DNA from: Streptomyces lunaelactis
GTDB lineage: Bacteria; Actinomycetota; Actinomycetes; Streptomycetales; Streptomycetaceae
DNA length: 64,000 nt
Direction: 5' to 3'
NCBI RefSeq assembly: GCF_003054555.1
Contig: NZ_CP026304.1
Location: 434,001 to 498,000 of the forward strand
Notes under the pieces: model-generated
What the model was told of the DNA's origin: nothing
Seen by the model: the letters and a program-made list of their open reading frames with translations, nothing else
Databases searched by the model: none
Part shown: positions 48,654 through 59,181 of the stretch, in pieces
Layout: each line of letters begins with the position of its first letter
Numbering within the stretch: position 1 is the stretch's first letter
Translations under genes and position numbers: made by a program

Positions 48654-48963
48654 CGCGGTGGCACCGTGGAGCACCCTCCTCACCGACGCGGCGCACCGCT
48701 CCGCACGGTGATGCCTGGCGGCCGCAGAACGCACCTCCCGACAGGTCGGCGAAAGCGCGTGCCCGCAGCCCGGCCGGGCATGCCCGCCGCGGTCGGTGAA
48801 GGCCTTTGCGTCGGCCGTGACCGGGTTGTCCGCGGCAAGTCGGCGGGCAGCCCTTCCCCGACCTGGACAAGGAGGCCACCGGCGCGTTCATGCGGGACTG
48901 GCGGGGTGCCGGGCGAGTGCGACTGCTCGGCACCGAGCCCGCCGAATGCCGCGACGGCTACGC
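48654..48963. other. Stretch without a supported gene, possible coding remnant
   Basis: No complete gene is visible. A plus-strand frame near 48840-48965 reads FPDLDKEATGAFMRDWRGAG and RVRLLGTEPAECRDGYAI, which looks protein-like but has no start and runs into the palindrome. It may be a gene scar. Confidence 0.35.
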
Positions 48964-48993
48964 CATCAGCTGGTCGCGCGCGACCAGCTGATG
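48964..48993. repeat. Perfect 30-bp palindrome at the end of the DUF7144 gene
   Basis: CATCAGCTGGTCGCG (48964-48978) is followed directly by its reverse complement (48979-48993), with no spacer. It covers the stop codon and last codons of the minus-strand membrane-protein gene. It could fold as a terminator hairpin, serve as a protein-binding site, or be the scar of an inverted duplication. Confidence 0.7.
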
Positions 48994-49424
48994 CACAGGG
49001 CCCAGATGACGAACACGTCGATCGCGATGATGGTTATTGACCACCATGGCTGATACGGCAGCCAGATGAAGTTGGCGATCATGCTGAGGCCGGCGACTGC
49101 GATTCCGGCCACCCTGGCCGAGTTCATGTCGCGGAACAGACCCCATCCGATGAGGACGACGATGACCCCGAGGATGAGGTGGATCCAGCCCCACGCCGTC
49201 AGGTCGAACTCGAAGACGTAGTTGCCGATCCGGGCGTACACGTCGTCCTCGGCAATGGCCGCAATGCCCTGGCAGATGGCCAGGATGCCGGAGACGAGGA
49301 GCAGGACCGCGGCGAATACCGTGCCCCCGCTACCGCTACCGCTGTCGCTGTCGCCGCGCAGCGGCGCATTGCCCGGAGCAGGGCCGGTGTTCCAGTCCCC
49401 TCCGGTCGGTGTCTGCTGGCTCAT
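48966..49424 (-). CDS. DUF7144-type small membrane protein
   Basis: A 152-residue protein. The first 35 residues are a soluble glycine/serine-rich tail (GDWNTGPAPGN, SDSGSGSGG). Then come four membrane helices: VFAAVLLLVSGILAICQGIA, WGWIHLILGVIVVLIGWGLF, VAGIAVAGLSMIANFIWLP and WWSITIIAIDVFVIWALCI. The FEFDLTAWGWIHL and FIWLPYQPWW blocks are typical of this actinomycete family. Function is unknown. GAGGTGA precedes the ATG at 49422-49424. The last codons and stop fall inside a perfect palindrome. Confidence 0.82.
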   Translation of the reverse strand: MSQQTPTGGDWNTGPAPGNAPLRGDSDSGSGSGGTVFAAVLLLVSGILAICQGIAAIAEDDVYARIGNYVFEFDLTAWGWIHLILGVIVVLIGWGLFRDMNSARVAGIAVAGLSMIANFIWLPYQPWWSITIIAIDVFVIWALCISWSRATS

Positions 49425-49502
49425 GGAGATCACCTCGAAGGTATCGATTCAGGGGCTGACCGTCCCGCTCGGGCCGGCTGATCGGTGGTCGGTGGTCGGT
49501 CT

Positions 49503-49856
49503 TTACTGAGGCGTGGCTTGCGCCTTCGTTCGCAGGATGTCCCTGACGAGCTCCGCAAGAGTCGCAACGGCGTGGGAAAGCGCCCCCAGCGCCATGACGG
49601 CACCGACGATGAGGACCCAGCCGGCCGCCTCGTGCGCCAGCCTCTCGGGGACCACGGCAGGTGACTCGCCCTTCCCGTACGTATTGCGCGGCTCGTTCCG
49701 CATGATGTCCCGGAGTATCTCCGCGACACCGGCGACGGCATGGAACGCTGCCGCCACCGCAATGGTCGAGGCACCGATCACGATCCAGGCGCCCCTCCCG
49801 AACTCGCCCGGGGCTGTCTGCACTGGCATCGCCCTGCGATGACGGATACCGCGCAT
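49503..49856 (-). CDS. Small membrane protein with internally duplicated helix motif
   Basis: A 117-residue protein with two related halves. The first has WIVIGASTIAVAAAFHAVAG followed by VAEILRDIMRNE, and the second WVLIVGAVMALGALSHAVAT followed by LAELVRDILRTK, so a membrane helix plus an amphipathic tail is repeated. The linker contains NTYGKGESPAVVPERLAHE. It probably inserts as a two-helix hairpin. The family is unknown. It is near other small membrane proteins of the stress cluster. An internal ATG at 49829 is an alternative start. Confidence 0.65.
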   Translation of the reverse strand: MRGIRHRRAMPVQTAPGEFGRGAWIVIGASTIAVAAAFHAVAGVAEILRDIMRNEPRNTYGKGESPAVVPERLAHEAAGWVLIVGAVMALGALSHAVATLAELVRDILRTKAQATPQ

Positions 49857-49950
49857 GCGTTTCGCCTCCTTCGGCGTGCATCACCCCCACGTCCGTGATG
49901 TCGGGCGGAGGGGGGTACGTCTCAGGATCGCGATTGATGAGGGTTCTCGT

Positions 49951-49971
49951 GATCACCCGAAGCGGGTGATC
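49951..49971. promoter_or_regulatory. Inverted repeat between divergent membrane-protein genes
   Basis: GATCACCC (49951-49958), spacer GAAGC, GGGTGATC (49964-49971): a perfect 8-base inverted repeat in the otherwise featureless 315-base gap between the 49503-49856 gene and the 50172 gene. It could be an operator for either. Confidence 0.4.
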
Positions 49972-50171
49972 TTCGTTCCACCGGCCGCCTCGGCGGTGCA
50001 GGCAGGCAGCGGGCCCCCGCCGCCTGCTGACCATTCCTCCGCGCATCAGCGAGCGGGCCGAGGCCCCCGGGCTGTCGCCCGGAGAGCGCAACCCAAGGTG
50101 CGCATGTCACTACGGTGCGTATCCAATGGACGGCAAGCGCCAGTTTCGCCCCAGCCGTCCCAGGGAGTGCC

Positions 50172-51482
50172 ATGACTGCGCCACCGGAGTCGCCCAAGCC
50201 TTCTGAGGGCGCACCTCACGTCCCGACGCCGCCGGGCCGGAAAGGTTCGCGTGCCGGGCGGATCGTGATGAGCACCGTCTCGGCCGTGCTGATCACGATC
50301 ACCTGCATCCTCGTACCGGTCTCCCTGATCACCGTCTGGGTGCACGGCATCGTGCTGGACACGGACCGGTATGTGTCGACCGTCGCCCCGCTCGCCTCGA
50401 ACCAGGCGATCGAGGATGCCGCCGTCCACCGCATCACCGAAGCCGTCGGCGTCCGGGTCAACGGCTCCAAGGTCACCGCGGAGGTGGCGGCGTGGCTGGA
50501 GTCCCAGGGCCTGCCGCCCAGCGCCGGTACCGCGATCAAGGCGCTGGGCCCGCAGCTGGACTCGGCCGTCAACTCGGCCGTCACCAAGGTGGCGACCCGC
50601 TTCGTCGAGAGCGACCGGTTCGAGACGGTCTGGACGGAGGCCAACCGCGCCGCCCACTCGGCCGTCGATCACGCGCTCACCGGTCAGGGCCGCGGCGCGG
50701 TCGAGGTCAGCGAGGGCACCGTCACGCTCAATGTCGGCACCGCCGTGGAGACGGTGAAGAAGGACCTCGTGAACGCCGGAATCTCCCCGGCCGCGAAGAT
50801 CCCCGACGTCAACAAGCAGATGGTGCTCTTCAAGTCCGACAAGCTGGAGAAGATCCAGGACGCGGCCCACCTGCTCGACGTCCTCGGCAACTGGCTGCCC
50901 GTGGTCACGGTCGTACTGGGGGCGATCGGCGTACTGCTCGCCCGCCGCCGCCGCCGGGCCCTGGTGACCACGACCCTCTGCGCGGCCCTTGCCTGCCTGA
51001 TCCTCGCGATCGGCCTGGTGATCGCCCGCCGCTACTACCTCGACCACCTGCCCGCGCAGGTGCAGTCCCCGGCCGCGGCCGCGGCGGTCTTCGACACGCT
51101 GCTGCGCTTCCTGCGCGCCAGCATCCGTACCACCCTGGTCCTCGGGGTAGTGGTGGCCATCGGCGCCTACTTGTCCGGCGCCGGCCGCCTGCCGCGTGCC
51201 GTGCGAGGAACGTCCGAGCGTACGGCCGACTCCGCCGCACGCTGGGGAGGTGCCCACGGGGTGCGCACCGGCAAGGTCGGCACCTGGGTGGACGCCCAGC
51301 GGCGGTGGCTCACCATCGGTGTACTGCTTGTACTTGCGCTGGTGTTCGCACTGTGGAACCACCCGACGGTGCTGACGGTCCTGCTGCTGGTGCTCATCCT
51401 CCTCGCCGTGCTCGCCGTACTCGCGCTGCTGGCGGCCACAGGCCGGAACGGCGAGCCGAAGGAGCGTGCCGGTGAGCCGTAG
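50172..51482 (+). CDS. Large membrane protein with extracytoplasmic domain
   Basis: A 436-residue protein. After a proline-rich cytosolic start, one helix (VSAVLITITCILVPVSLITV, about 37-57) leads to an outer domain of about 190 residues (DRYVSTVAPLASNQAIEDAA, ITEAVGVRVNG, VTLNVGTAVETVKKDLVNAG). Four further helices follow (VVTVVLGAIGVLLA, LCAALACLILAIGLVIA, TLVLGVVVAIGAYLSG, LTVLLLVLILLAVLAVLALL). This arrangement is common in uncharacterised actinomycete membrane proteins near oxidative-stress genes. The ATG at 50172 with CAGGGAG upstream is better than the earlier GTG-type start. Function is unknown. Confidence 0.83.
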   Translation: MTAPPESPKPSEGAPHVPTPPGRKGSRAGRIVMSTVSAVLITITCILVPVSLITVWVHGIVLDTDRYVSTVAPLASNQAIEDAAVHRITEAVGVRVNGSKVTAEVAAWLESQGLPPSAGTAIKALGPQLDSAVNSAVTKVATRFVESDRFETVWTEANRAAHSAVDHALTGQGRGAVEVSEGTVTLNVGTAVETVKKDLVNAGISPAAKIPDVNKQMVLFKSDKLEKIQDAAHLLDVLGNWLPVVTVVLGAIGVLLARRRRRALVTTTLCAALACLILAIGLVIARRYYLDHLPAQVQSPAAAAAVFDTLLRFLRASIRTTLVLGVVVAIGAYLSGAGRLPRAVRGTSERTADSAARWGGAHGVRTGKVGTWVDAQRRWLTIGVLLVLALVFALWNHPTVLTVLLLVLILLAVLAVLALLAATGRNGEPKERAGEP

Positions 51483-51514
51483 CGGTCGTGGCCGGCCGGC
51501 AGGAGCTGCTCGGG

Positions 51515-51712
51515 TCATCCAGGCATCCGCCGCATCTCGAGCACACGCAGGCCCAGAGACTGGAAGCGGTTCAGCAGGCCGTACATGTGGGCCTCGTCAA
51601 TCACGGTGCCGAGGAACAGGGTCTCTTCGGGCGCCGGAACGCGGTCGAGCTCGGGAAAGGCTTCGGCGAGCGCGTCCGACACGACGCCTGCAATGCGGAA
51701 TTCGTAGCGCAT
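51515..51712 (-). CDS. Small conserved-looking hypothetical protein
   Basis: A 65-residue protein, MRYEFRIAGVVSDALAEAFP then ELDRVPAPEETLFLGTVIDE, ending in GLLNRFQSLGLRVLEMRRMP. The pattern of alternating strands and two helices (ferredoxin-like) and the LGLRVLEMR ending are found in small Streptomyces proteins next to stress genes. GAGGGAA lies before the ATG. It follows the LAL regulator gene on the same strand but with 130 bases between, so it has its own signals or is read after it. Function is unknown. Confidence 0.7.
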   Translation of the reverse strand: MRYEFRIAGVVSDALAEAFPELDRVPAPEETLFLGTVIDEAHMYGLLNRFQSLGLRVLEMRRMPG

Positions 51713-51847
51713 GCGAGCACTTCCCTCGGAGCCGAGGCATGGGGTCCTGCTGCTTTCCCCTGCCATCGTCGGCCCCCGCCCCCGTGCACGGCATCGCCCT
51801 ATTCGGGCGAAACTCGCCCAACCTGTCGCCGATCGCTGGTGCCCGGG

Positions 51848-54526
51848 TCACAGCACCCCGAGGTCACGGGCCCGGTGGACGGCCTCGCTGCGCCGGGTGA
51901 CGGAGAGTTTGCGGTAGATGCTCTTCAGATGCGTCTTGACCGTATTGGCGGAGAGGTACAGCTCGGCCGCGATCTCCTTGGTCGACAGCAGCTGCGCGGC
52001 CTTGCGCAGCACTTCGGTTTCCCGCCGGCTCAGCGGCTCCACCACCAAGGGCAGCTGCTCAAAGGCTCCCGCACGCAAGTATCCGAGGACGTGGGCGGGC
52101 AGCCAGCCGTGTGCCTGCGCCAGTTGCGGGTTCTGGCGGAGCAGGCGGCCCACCCAAGGACCGCTCTCGACGAACACCCGCCGCAGCTCCTCGGACCGGG
52201 CGACGGCGAGCGCCTCGCGCAGGAAGAGGAGTGCCTCCTCGGTGGAACCGGACTCCGCGGCGGCCTGGGCCTGGAGCAGGCACGCCTGCGCCCGGCTCGT
52301 CGTCGTGACGGGCCCTTCGGCCGGCAGCTCGGCCAGCACCTTCATCGCGTGCTCGCTGCGTCCCGCTGCCAGCAGTGCGCGGGCCCGGGCCACGGCGTGC
52401 TCCGGCCGTTCGGAGACCACAGCGTCCAGTACGTCGAGGGCTGCGCCCGCGTCCCCGTGTGCCAGATGCGCGCAGGACTCGGCGATGGCCAGCTCGTCCA
52501 CCGTCCACGCGGAGAGCTGCGAGGGGCCCGCGGGCGAGCCGACCCCGTGGAGTGCGGCGAGCGCTCCCTCCCAGTCGCCCTCGGCTGTCGACAGCCTGGA
52601 GCCGATGACGGCGGCCTCGACTGCGGCGGCAGGTTCCGGGTGAGGTCCGGCGGCCATGGTCGCCAGGTCGAGGTGGGTCCGGGCCGTTGTGAGGTCGTCG
52701 TGCTCGGCCGCGACGCCCGCCAGGACGAGGTGGTCGAGACCGGCCCGGCGTTCCGGCGGATGCGCGGACCGCTCGGCGACGGCGAGGGATCTGCGCGCGT
52801 GCTCCTCCGCCTGCCGCAGCCGCCCCCGCAGCAGCTCGACCATGGCCAGCGATCCCAGCGAGTCACAGAGCGGGTCCTCCATCCCCGGCTGTCCGCACCC
52901 CTCGACGGCGGCGGTGAGGCCGGACTCGGCACGGTCGAGACGCCCGGCGTCGAGCTCGACCGCTCCGAGACCGGCCAGCACCATGGCACGGATCTCGGGG
53001 TGCTGCCCGAGCAGGGGCGGTGGGATCTCGTGCAGTAGACGTTCGGCGTCGGCGGCCGCCTGCTCGGTGGCTGCAAGGTCGTGGGCGAGGCGCCCGGCCA
53101 GGACCCCGACAAAGGCGCGGCTGAGCCGCGCCGCCGGGCCTGCGGCGTCGGTCAGGTACTGGTCCGCGCGCCCCAGCCCGGCTGCGCACCCGGGGAGATC
53201 TTGGTCGGCGAGTCGGCAGGCCGCCTCGACCAGAGCCGGAGCCGCACCGGTCAGGTCGGTCGGCATGGCGGCGAACGTACGGCCCAGCTGCTCCGTCTCC
53301 AGGCCGGTGAAGAGCCTGCCGATCGCCATGCAGTCGACCAGCCGCCCCGCCGCGAACTGCCAGTCACCCGCGGCGGCCGCCTGCGCCACGGCATCGGTGA
53401 GCCGCCCGGTCCGGGCGAACCAGCGCGCCGCCCGCCCGCGCAACAGTGGCTCAAGACCGGGAGCTCGTTGCCTCAGGTGCGCGCGAAGCACCTCGGCGAA
53501 CAGAGGATGCAGCCGGTACCAGGCCAGTTCGTCGACCTGTTCCAGGAAGGCATTGGCACGCGCAAGCCCCGTCAGCGTCTGGTCGGCGTCGTCGCGCCCG
53601 GTCAGCACGTCCGCGAGCTCGGGGTTGATGCGGTCGGTGATGCTGGCGCGCAGCAGCAGGTCCTGCGTGGGCGGCGGCTGCGTATCGAGCACCTCAGTGA
53701 GCAGGTAGTCGGCGATGGTGGTGCGGTCGGCGGCGAACTCGCGGACAAACACTTCGGGATCGGCGCTGCTCTGCATCGCCAGGGCGCACAGGCGAAGTCC
53801 GGCAGCCCAGCCCTTGGTGCGTTCGACAAGCAGCCGGATCCCCGCCTCCGAAATCTCCAGCCGGTGCTCGCTCAGCAGCGCCTCGGCGTCCGTGCCGGTG
53901 AACCTGAGGTCCGCGTTGCGGATCTCGGTGATCTCGTCGGCCGCCCGGTAGCGGTGCAGCGGCAACAGCCAGTCCGTGCGGCCGGTGAGCACGAGACGCA
54001 GGCCGTCGCCGGCGTGCCGGAGCACGAAGTGCAGACCCTCTGCTATCTCAGGGGCTCGAGCCACGTCGACCTGGTCGAGCACCAGCACCACCGGCTCCGG
54101 AGACTCGGCCAGCGCGTCGGCGAGACGCACCAGGAGTGACTGGTTCACCCCCTCGGCGCGCGTGGGCCTGCCGACCTCGGGCGGCAGCCGCACTCCGTGC
54201 CGGTGGAACGCCTCCAGGACGTAGGCCCAGAAGGCGCCGGGGGCGTCGCCGGGCTCAACGGTCAGCCACACCGTCGCGGGCGGCGCCAGGCCCTCAGTGA
54301 CCCACTGTGCGGCGAGTACCGTCTTGCCCGCACCGGCCGGCCCGTTGACCAGGGTGAGCGGCCCACGCACCCCGGCCGTCATACGCTCCAGCAGCGCCGG
54401 GCGGTCGACCAGACGCTTCGGCACCGATGGAACCGTGAACCTGACCGCGAGCATCGGGTCACCGGAAGGGGCCACGGTGCGGTGGACCGGGCGGCGGGTT
54501 GAAGCGGGCTCTGCGGGGTTCTTCAT
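51848..54526 (-). CDS. MalT/LAL-type large ATP-binding LuxR regulator
   Basis: An 892-residue STAND-class regulator. The NTPase domain has the Walker A motif LVNGPAGAGKTVLAAQWV (about 60-75) and a Walker B/sensor region VVLVLDQVDVA. A winged-helix part follows, then TPR-like arches (about 330-800) that sense a partner or ligand. The C-terminal LuxR helix-turn-helix is LSRRETEVLRKAAQLLSTKE with NTVKTHLKSIYRKL (about 825-885). Such proteins activate carbon-use or secondary metabolite genes. It is alone here; likely targets are nearby stress genes. The start is uncertain: an ATG at 54526 or a GTG three codons earlier. Confidence 0.9.
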   Translation of the reverse strand: MKNPAEPASTRRPVHRTVAPSGDPMLAVRFTVPSVPKRLVDRPALLERMTAGVRGPLTLVNGPAGAGKTVLAAQWVTEGLAPPATVWLTVEPGDAPGAFWAYVLEAFHRHGVRLPPEVGRPTRAEGVNQSLLVRLADALAESPEPVVLVLDQVDVARAPEIAEGLHFVLRHAGDGLRLVLTGRTDWLLPLHRYRAADEITEIRNADLRFTGTDAEALLSEHRLEISEAGIRLLVERTKGWAAGLRLCALAMQSSADPEVFVREFAADRTTIADYLLTEVLDTQPPPTQDLLLRASITDRINPELADVLTGRDDADQTLTGLARANAFLEQVDELAWYRLHPLFAEVLRAHLRQRAPGLEPLLRGRAARWFARTGRLTDAVAQAAAAGDWQFAAGRLVDCMAIGRLFTGLETEQLGRTFAAMPTDLTGAAPALVEAACRLADQDLPGCAAGLGRADQYLTDAAGPAARLSRAFVGVLAGRLAHDLAATEQAAADAERLLHEIPPPLLGQHPEIRAMVLAGLGAVELDAGRLDRAESGLTAAVEGCGQPGMEDPLCDSLGSLAMVELLRGRLRQAEEHARRSLAVAERSAHPPERRAGLDHLVLAGVAAEHDDLTTARTHLDLATMAAGPHPEPAAAVEAAVIGSRLSTAEGDWEGALAALHGVGSPAGPSQLSAWTVDELAIAESCAHLAHGDAGAALDVLDAVVSERPEHAVARARALLAAGRSEHAMKVLAELPAEGPVTTTSRAQACLLQAQAAAESGSTEEALLFLREALAVARSEELRRVFVESGPWVGRLLRQNPQLAQAHGWLPAHVLGYLRAGAFEQLPLVVEPLSRRETEVLRKAAQLLSTKEIAAELYLSANTVKTHLKSIYRKLSVTRRSEAVHRARDLGVL

Positions 54527-54985
54527 GGAGGTCACCGAGGTTCACGAGAGTGGAATCTGTGATCGGGCGACACCCTCCACTGAACCTCCGGGGCCCCGTG
54601 ATCACCAGTTGTGGTCACCTGGCCAGGGTGATGTGCCCGGCCTGGCAGCGTCGGCGGCTGGAGAGAAGTGCCATGGCCGGGCCATGGCGGGGGCCGTCAA
54701 CCTCGACATCCGGGAGTCGGTTCCGGACTGGGCGCGGAGAGGAGGAGCCAGCCGGCCGCCTCCCCCTGTTGTGGCGGGAATCCGTCGAGGAGCCCCCGCC
54801 ACCGGATGAGCCGATCTTCACCCGCGCAGGGTGAGGCGGCAGGACAAGCTGCCACGGCAGGGTGGACACAGGGCTGGCGTGGGCGTTCACGATCGTTCTC
54901 GCCCGAAGAACGCATCCGTATCGCCATGGCGCGTCAGTGACCTTGGCGGCCCCGGGCACCTGACACAACCGACAGGAGACCGACC
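54527..54985. other. Intergenic stretch, regulator upstream region
   Basis: No gene is supported. Close to the LAL gene, GTGATCACC (54598-54606) and GTGGTCACC (54611-54619) are repeated 13 bases apart, and the first contains the palindrome GTGATCAC. They may be sites for the LAL regulator or its neighbour. The rest is featureless. Confidence 0.35.
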
Positions 54986-55399
54986 ATGAACGACGTCACG
55001 CTGAATCTGGCAGCGGACTACCCGCTGCTGAGCGTGTTCTGGACCACGGTTTACATATTCCTCTGGATCCTCTGGTTCATGCTGCTCTTCCGCGTCATCG
55101 GCGACATCTTCCGCGACGACGCACTCAGCGGCTGGGGCAAGTCCGGCTGGTGTGTCTTCGTCGTCATCCTGCCCTTCCTGGGTGTCTTCGTGTATCTGAT
55201 CGCACGGGGCCGCGGGATGGGTGAGCGCTCGATGAGGCGGGCCGAGCAGAGAGAGCAGGAGTTCCGCACTTACGTACGCGAGAGTGCCGGGACCACCAGC
55301 CATGCCGAAGACCTGGCGCGGCTCGCCGAGCTCAAGAACCACGGCGACATCACGGACGCCGAGTACGAGCAGGCCAAGGCCAAGGTCCTCGCCACCTGA
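54986..55399 (+). CDS. PLDc_N plus SHOCT membrane protein
   Basis: A 137-residue protein. Two membrane helices make up a PLDc_N-like unit (FLWILWFMLLFRVIGDIFRD, CVFVVILPFLGVFVYLIARG). After a charged linker, a C-terminal SHOCT motif follows: LARLAELKNHGDITDAEYEQ with AKAKVL. The SHOCT element is a short helical oligomerisation/interaction motif found in many actinomycete membrane proteins. Function is unknown. AGGAGA precedes the ATG. It begins a run of three small genes with DUF6325 and a second SHOCT protein. Confidence 0.85.
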   Translation: MNDVTLNLAADYPLLSVFWTTVYIFLWILWFMLLFRVIGDIFRDDALSGWGKSGWCVFVVILPFLGVFVYLIARGRGMGERSMRRAEQREQEFRTYVRESAGTTSHAEDLARLAELKNHGDITDAEYEQAKAKVLAT

Positions 55400-55435
55400 G
55401 GACCGCCAAAGGACACGCAAGGAAGGGCAGGAGCC

Positions 55436-55855
55436 ATGGAAGTGGGACCTGTCGAGTATGTCGTCATCGCCTTCCCGGGCAACCGCTTCCGCGGCGAGAT
55501 CGCCCCGGAGCTGCAGAACCTCGTGGCGAGCGGCACCGTACGGATCCTCGACCTGACCTTCATCAAGAAGGACGAGGACGGATCGGTCTCGTACGTCGAA
55601 CTCGATGCTCTCGACCCGACGGAAGCCTCGGTGTTCGACGACATCGACGGCGAGGTCGGCGGCCTGTTCAGCGAGGAGGACCTCGAACTGATCGCGGAGG
55701 GGCTCGTACCCAACTCCTCGGCGGCGGTTCTCGTCTGGGAGGACACATGGGCCGCGCCCATCTCCCGTGCCATCCGCAATGCCGGGGGCGAACTGGTGGC
55801 GCACGAGCGCATTCCCGCTCCTGTGGTGGAGCAGGCGCTCGAGGCCGCCGCCTGA
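55436..55855 (+). CDS. DUF6325-family protein
   Basis: A 139-residue acidic cytosolic protein. Typical blocks are GPVEYVVIAFPGNRFRGEIA, VRILDLTFIKKDEDGSVSYV, LFSEEDLELIAEGLVPNSSA and AVLVWEDTWAAPISRAIRNA. The family occurs widely in actinomycetes next to SHOCT proteins, as here; no activity is known. A GGAAGGGCAGGAG site lies before the ATG. It follows the first SHOCT gene by 36 bases and precedes the second by 40, so the three are one operon. Confidence 0.87.
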   Translation: MEVGPVEYVVIAFPGNRFRGEIAPELQNLVASGTVRILDLTFIKKDEDGSVSYVELDALDPTEASVFDDIDGEVGGLFSEEDLELIAEGLVPNSSAAVLVWEDTWAAPISRAIRNAGGELVAHERIPAPVVEQALEAAA

Positions 55856-55895
55856 TCCGGCGTTGGCCCGGACCGAGAAAGGAAAAGTGAGGGCT

Positions 55896-56216
55896 ATGAG
55901 GGGCCGCCCCATGAGGCGCGCCGGACGACCGGGCGTCGTCGGAGTCGCCGCGCGGACCGCCGTGGTCGCCGGCACCGCGACCGCCGTCTCCGGCCGTGTC
56001 TCCAGACACCAGGCCGAGAAAGCGGCCGCGCAGCAGACCGTGGACCAGCCGGATGTACAGCCCGCCGCGCCGGCGCAGGCTCCGCCGGGCGCACCCTCGG
56101 CCGGCCTGACCGATGAGGCGATCAGCAATCTTGAACGCCTCGGCACGCTCCACGAGCAGGGGGTGCTCACAGACGAGGAATTCGCCGTTCAGAAGGACCG
56201 CATCCTCAGGAGCTGA
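55896..56216 (+). CDS. Small SHOCT-domain protein
   Basis: A 106-residue protein. The N-terminus has a basic start and a weak hydrophobic stretch (GVVGVAARTAVVAGTATAVS). The middle is alanine/proline-rich (QPAAPAQAPPGAPSAG). The C-terminus is a SHOCT motif: ISNLERLGTLHEQGVLTDEE then FAVQKDRIL. It is the third gene of the small operon and likely interacts with the first SHOCT protein. The ATG at 55896 follows GAAAGGAAAAGTGAGGG. Function is unknown. Confidence 0.83.
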   Translation: MRGRPMRRAGRPGVVGVAARTAVVAGTATAVSGRVSRHQAEKAAAQQTVDQPDVQPAAPAQAPPGAPSAGLTDEAISNLERLGTLHEQGVLTDEEFAVQKDRILRS

Positions 56217-56460
56217 CTCACGGCCCGGGCACGGTGGCGACTCCCAGCAAGAAACGGCTCCCGTCGGCTGCGGCTCCCTTTCCATGAGAGGAAGCGCGAA
56301 CAACCCGGCGCAGGCCGCGCCATGAATCGCTGCGGCCGAGCCGGACAAACGACACGGACGCGTGCGACAGATACGCGTGCGACAGGGACCATTCGGCCCT
56401 GTCGCGCCCGTCCCGCAGTGGACATGATCGAGTGGGATCAGAGAACTGCAGGGGGCTGAC

Positions 56461-57153
56461 ATGTCCGAGGTACCGGCGTTTTCGGCGGAGACCCCGATCC
56501 GGGTCTTCCTCCTCGACGATCACGAGGTCGTCCGTCGTGGACTGCACGACCTGCTCGACGGCGAGCCCGACATCGACGTGGTCGGCGAGGCGGCGAGCGC
56601 CGAGCAGGCTCTGACGCGGGGGCCCGCGCTGCGTCCCCACGTCGCGGTTCTCGATATCCGCCTCCCGGACAGCGACGGCATCACCGTCTGCCGCGAGCTG
56701 CGCTCACGCATGCCGGAACTCGCCTGCCTGATGCTGACGTCCTTCGACGACGAGGACGCCCTGCTCGACGCGATCATGGCCGGCGCCGCCGGATACGTCC
56801 TCAAGCAGATCAAGGGCTCCGACCTCGTCTCCGCCGTACGCACCGTGGCGACCGGCCAGTCGATGCTGGACCCGGCGACGACCGCACGGCTGCTGCAGTC
56901 GGTGCGCCATCCCGAGGCCGCGCAGCCGGCCGAGGACGAACGGCTCGGCGTGCTCTCGGATCGGGAACGAGCCGTTCTCGAGCTGATCGGAGAAGGTCTG
57001 ACCAACCGTCAAATCGGCAAGAAGCTCTATCTGTCGGAGAAGACGGTCAAGAATCACATCTCCAGGCTGCTGTCGAAGCTCGGTGTGGAACGCCGCGTCC
57101 AAGCCGCGGTCATCGCCGCCCAATTCCGCGGACACGAGGATCCACCCCGCTGA
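56461..57153 (+). CDS. DevR/OsdR-type NarL response regulator
   Basis: A 230-residue regulator. The receiver has DDHEVVRRGL (about 18), the phosphoacceptor in VAVLDIRLPDSDG (about 63) and lysine in GYVLKQIKGSD (about 115). The LuxR helix-turn-helix is LSDRERAVLELIGEGLTNRQ with EKTVKNHISRLLSKLG (about 160-205). The sequence style and the presence of a convergent GAF-GAF kinase next door match the DevR/DosR (mycobacteria) and OsdR (Streptomyces) hypoxia/dormancy regulators. It likely controls the nearby Usp, Acg and phosphoketolase genes. It is convergent with its presumed kinase. Confidence 0.88.
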   Translation: MSEVPAFSAETPIRVFLLDDHEVVRRGLHDLLDGEPDIDVVGEAASAEQALTRGPALRPHVAVLDIRLPDSDGITVCRELRSRMPELACLMLTSFDDEDALLDAIMAGAAGYVLKQIKGSDLVSAVRTVATGQSMLDPATTARLLQSVRHPEAAQPAEDERLGVLSDRERAVLELIGEGLTNRQIGKKLYLSEKTVKNHISRLLSKLGVERRVQAAVIAAQFRGHEDPPR

Positions 57154-57201
57154 CCGGCCCCCTCACTACCCCGAGTGCCGCTCTTGGCTCCCCCGCCGCC
57201 C

Positions 57202-59001
<1,800 letters not shown>

Positions 59002-59078
59002 TCATGACCGAGAGCACTACGGCTTGCGACGGCGCGAATCCTTTCGGTTACAGCCGCATGCAACGGACCGTGCCGTTC

Positions 59079-59102
59079 GGTCCCAGCCAGGGACCCTTGG
59101 CC
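59079..59102. promoter_or_regulatory. GGTCCC/GGGACC inverted repeat upstream of Acg-like gene
   Basis: GGTCCC (59079-59084), spacer AGCCA, GGGACC (59090-59095), continuing CTTGGCC. The GGGAC...GGCC/GTCC half-sites resemble DevR/OsdR boxes. It lies about 80-100 bases upstream of the GTG start. Recognition by the neighbouring regulator is inferred. Confidence 0.45.
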
Positions 59103-59181
59103 TCTCCTGCCGCGTCTGCCGGGCGGTGACCCTGGAAGGGCGCGGTCGTCGCACACGACCACACACAGCGAGGAGGCTCCA

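Noticed and set aside
48654-48963. Small plus-strand gene ending in the 30-bp palindrome
   Set aside because: There is no start codon or ribosome site, and the shared C-terminal residues are explained by the palindrome itself.
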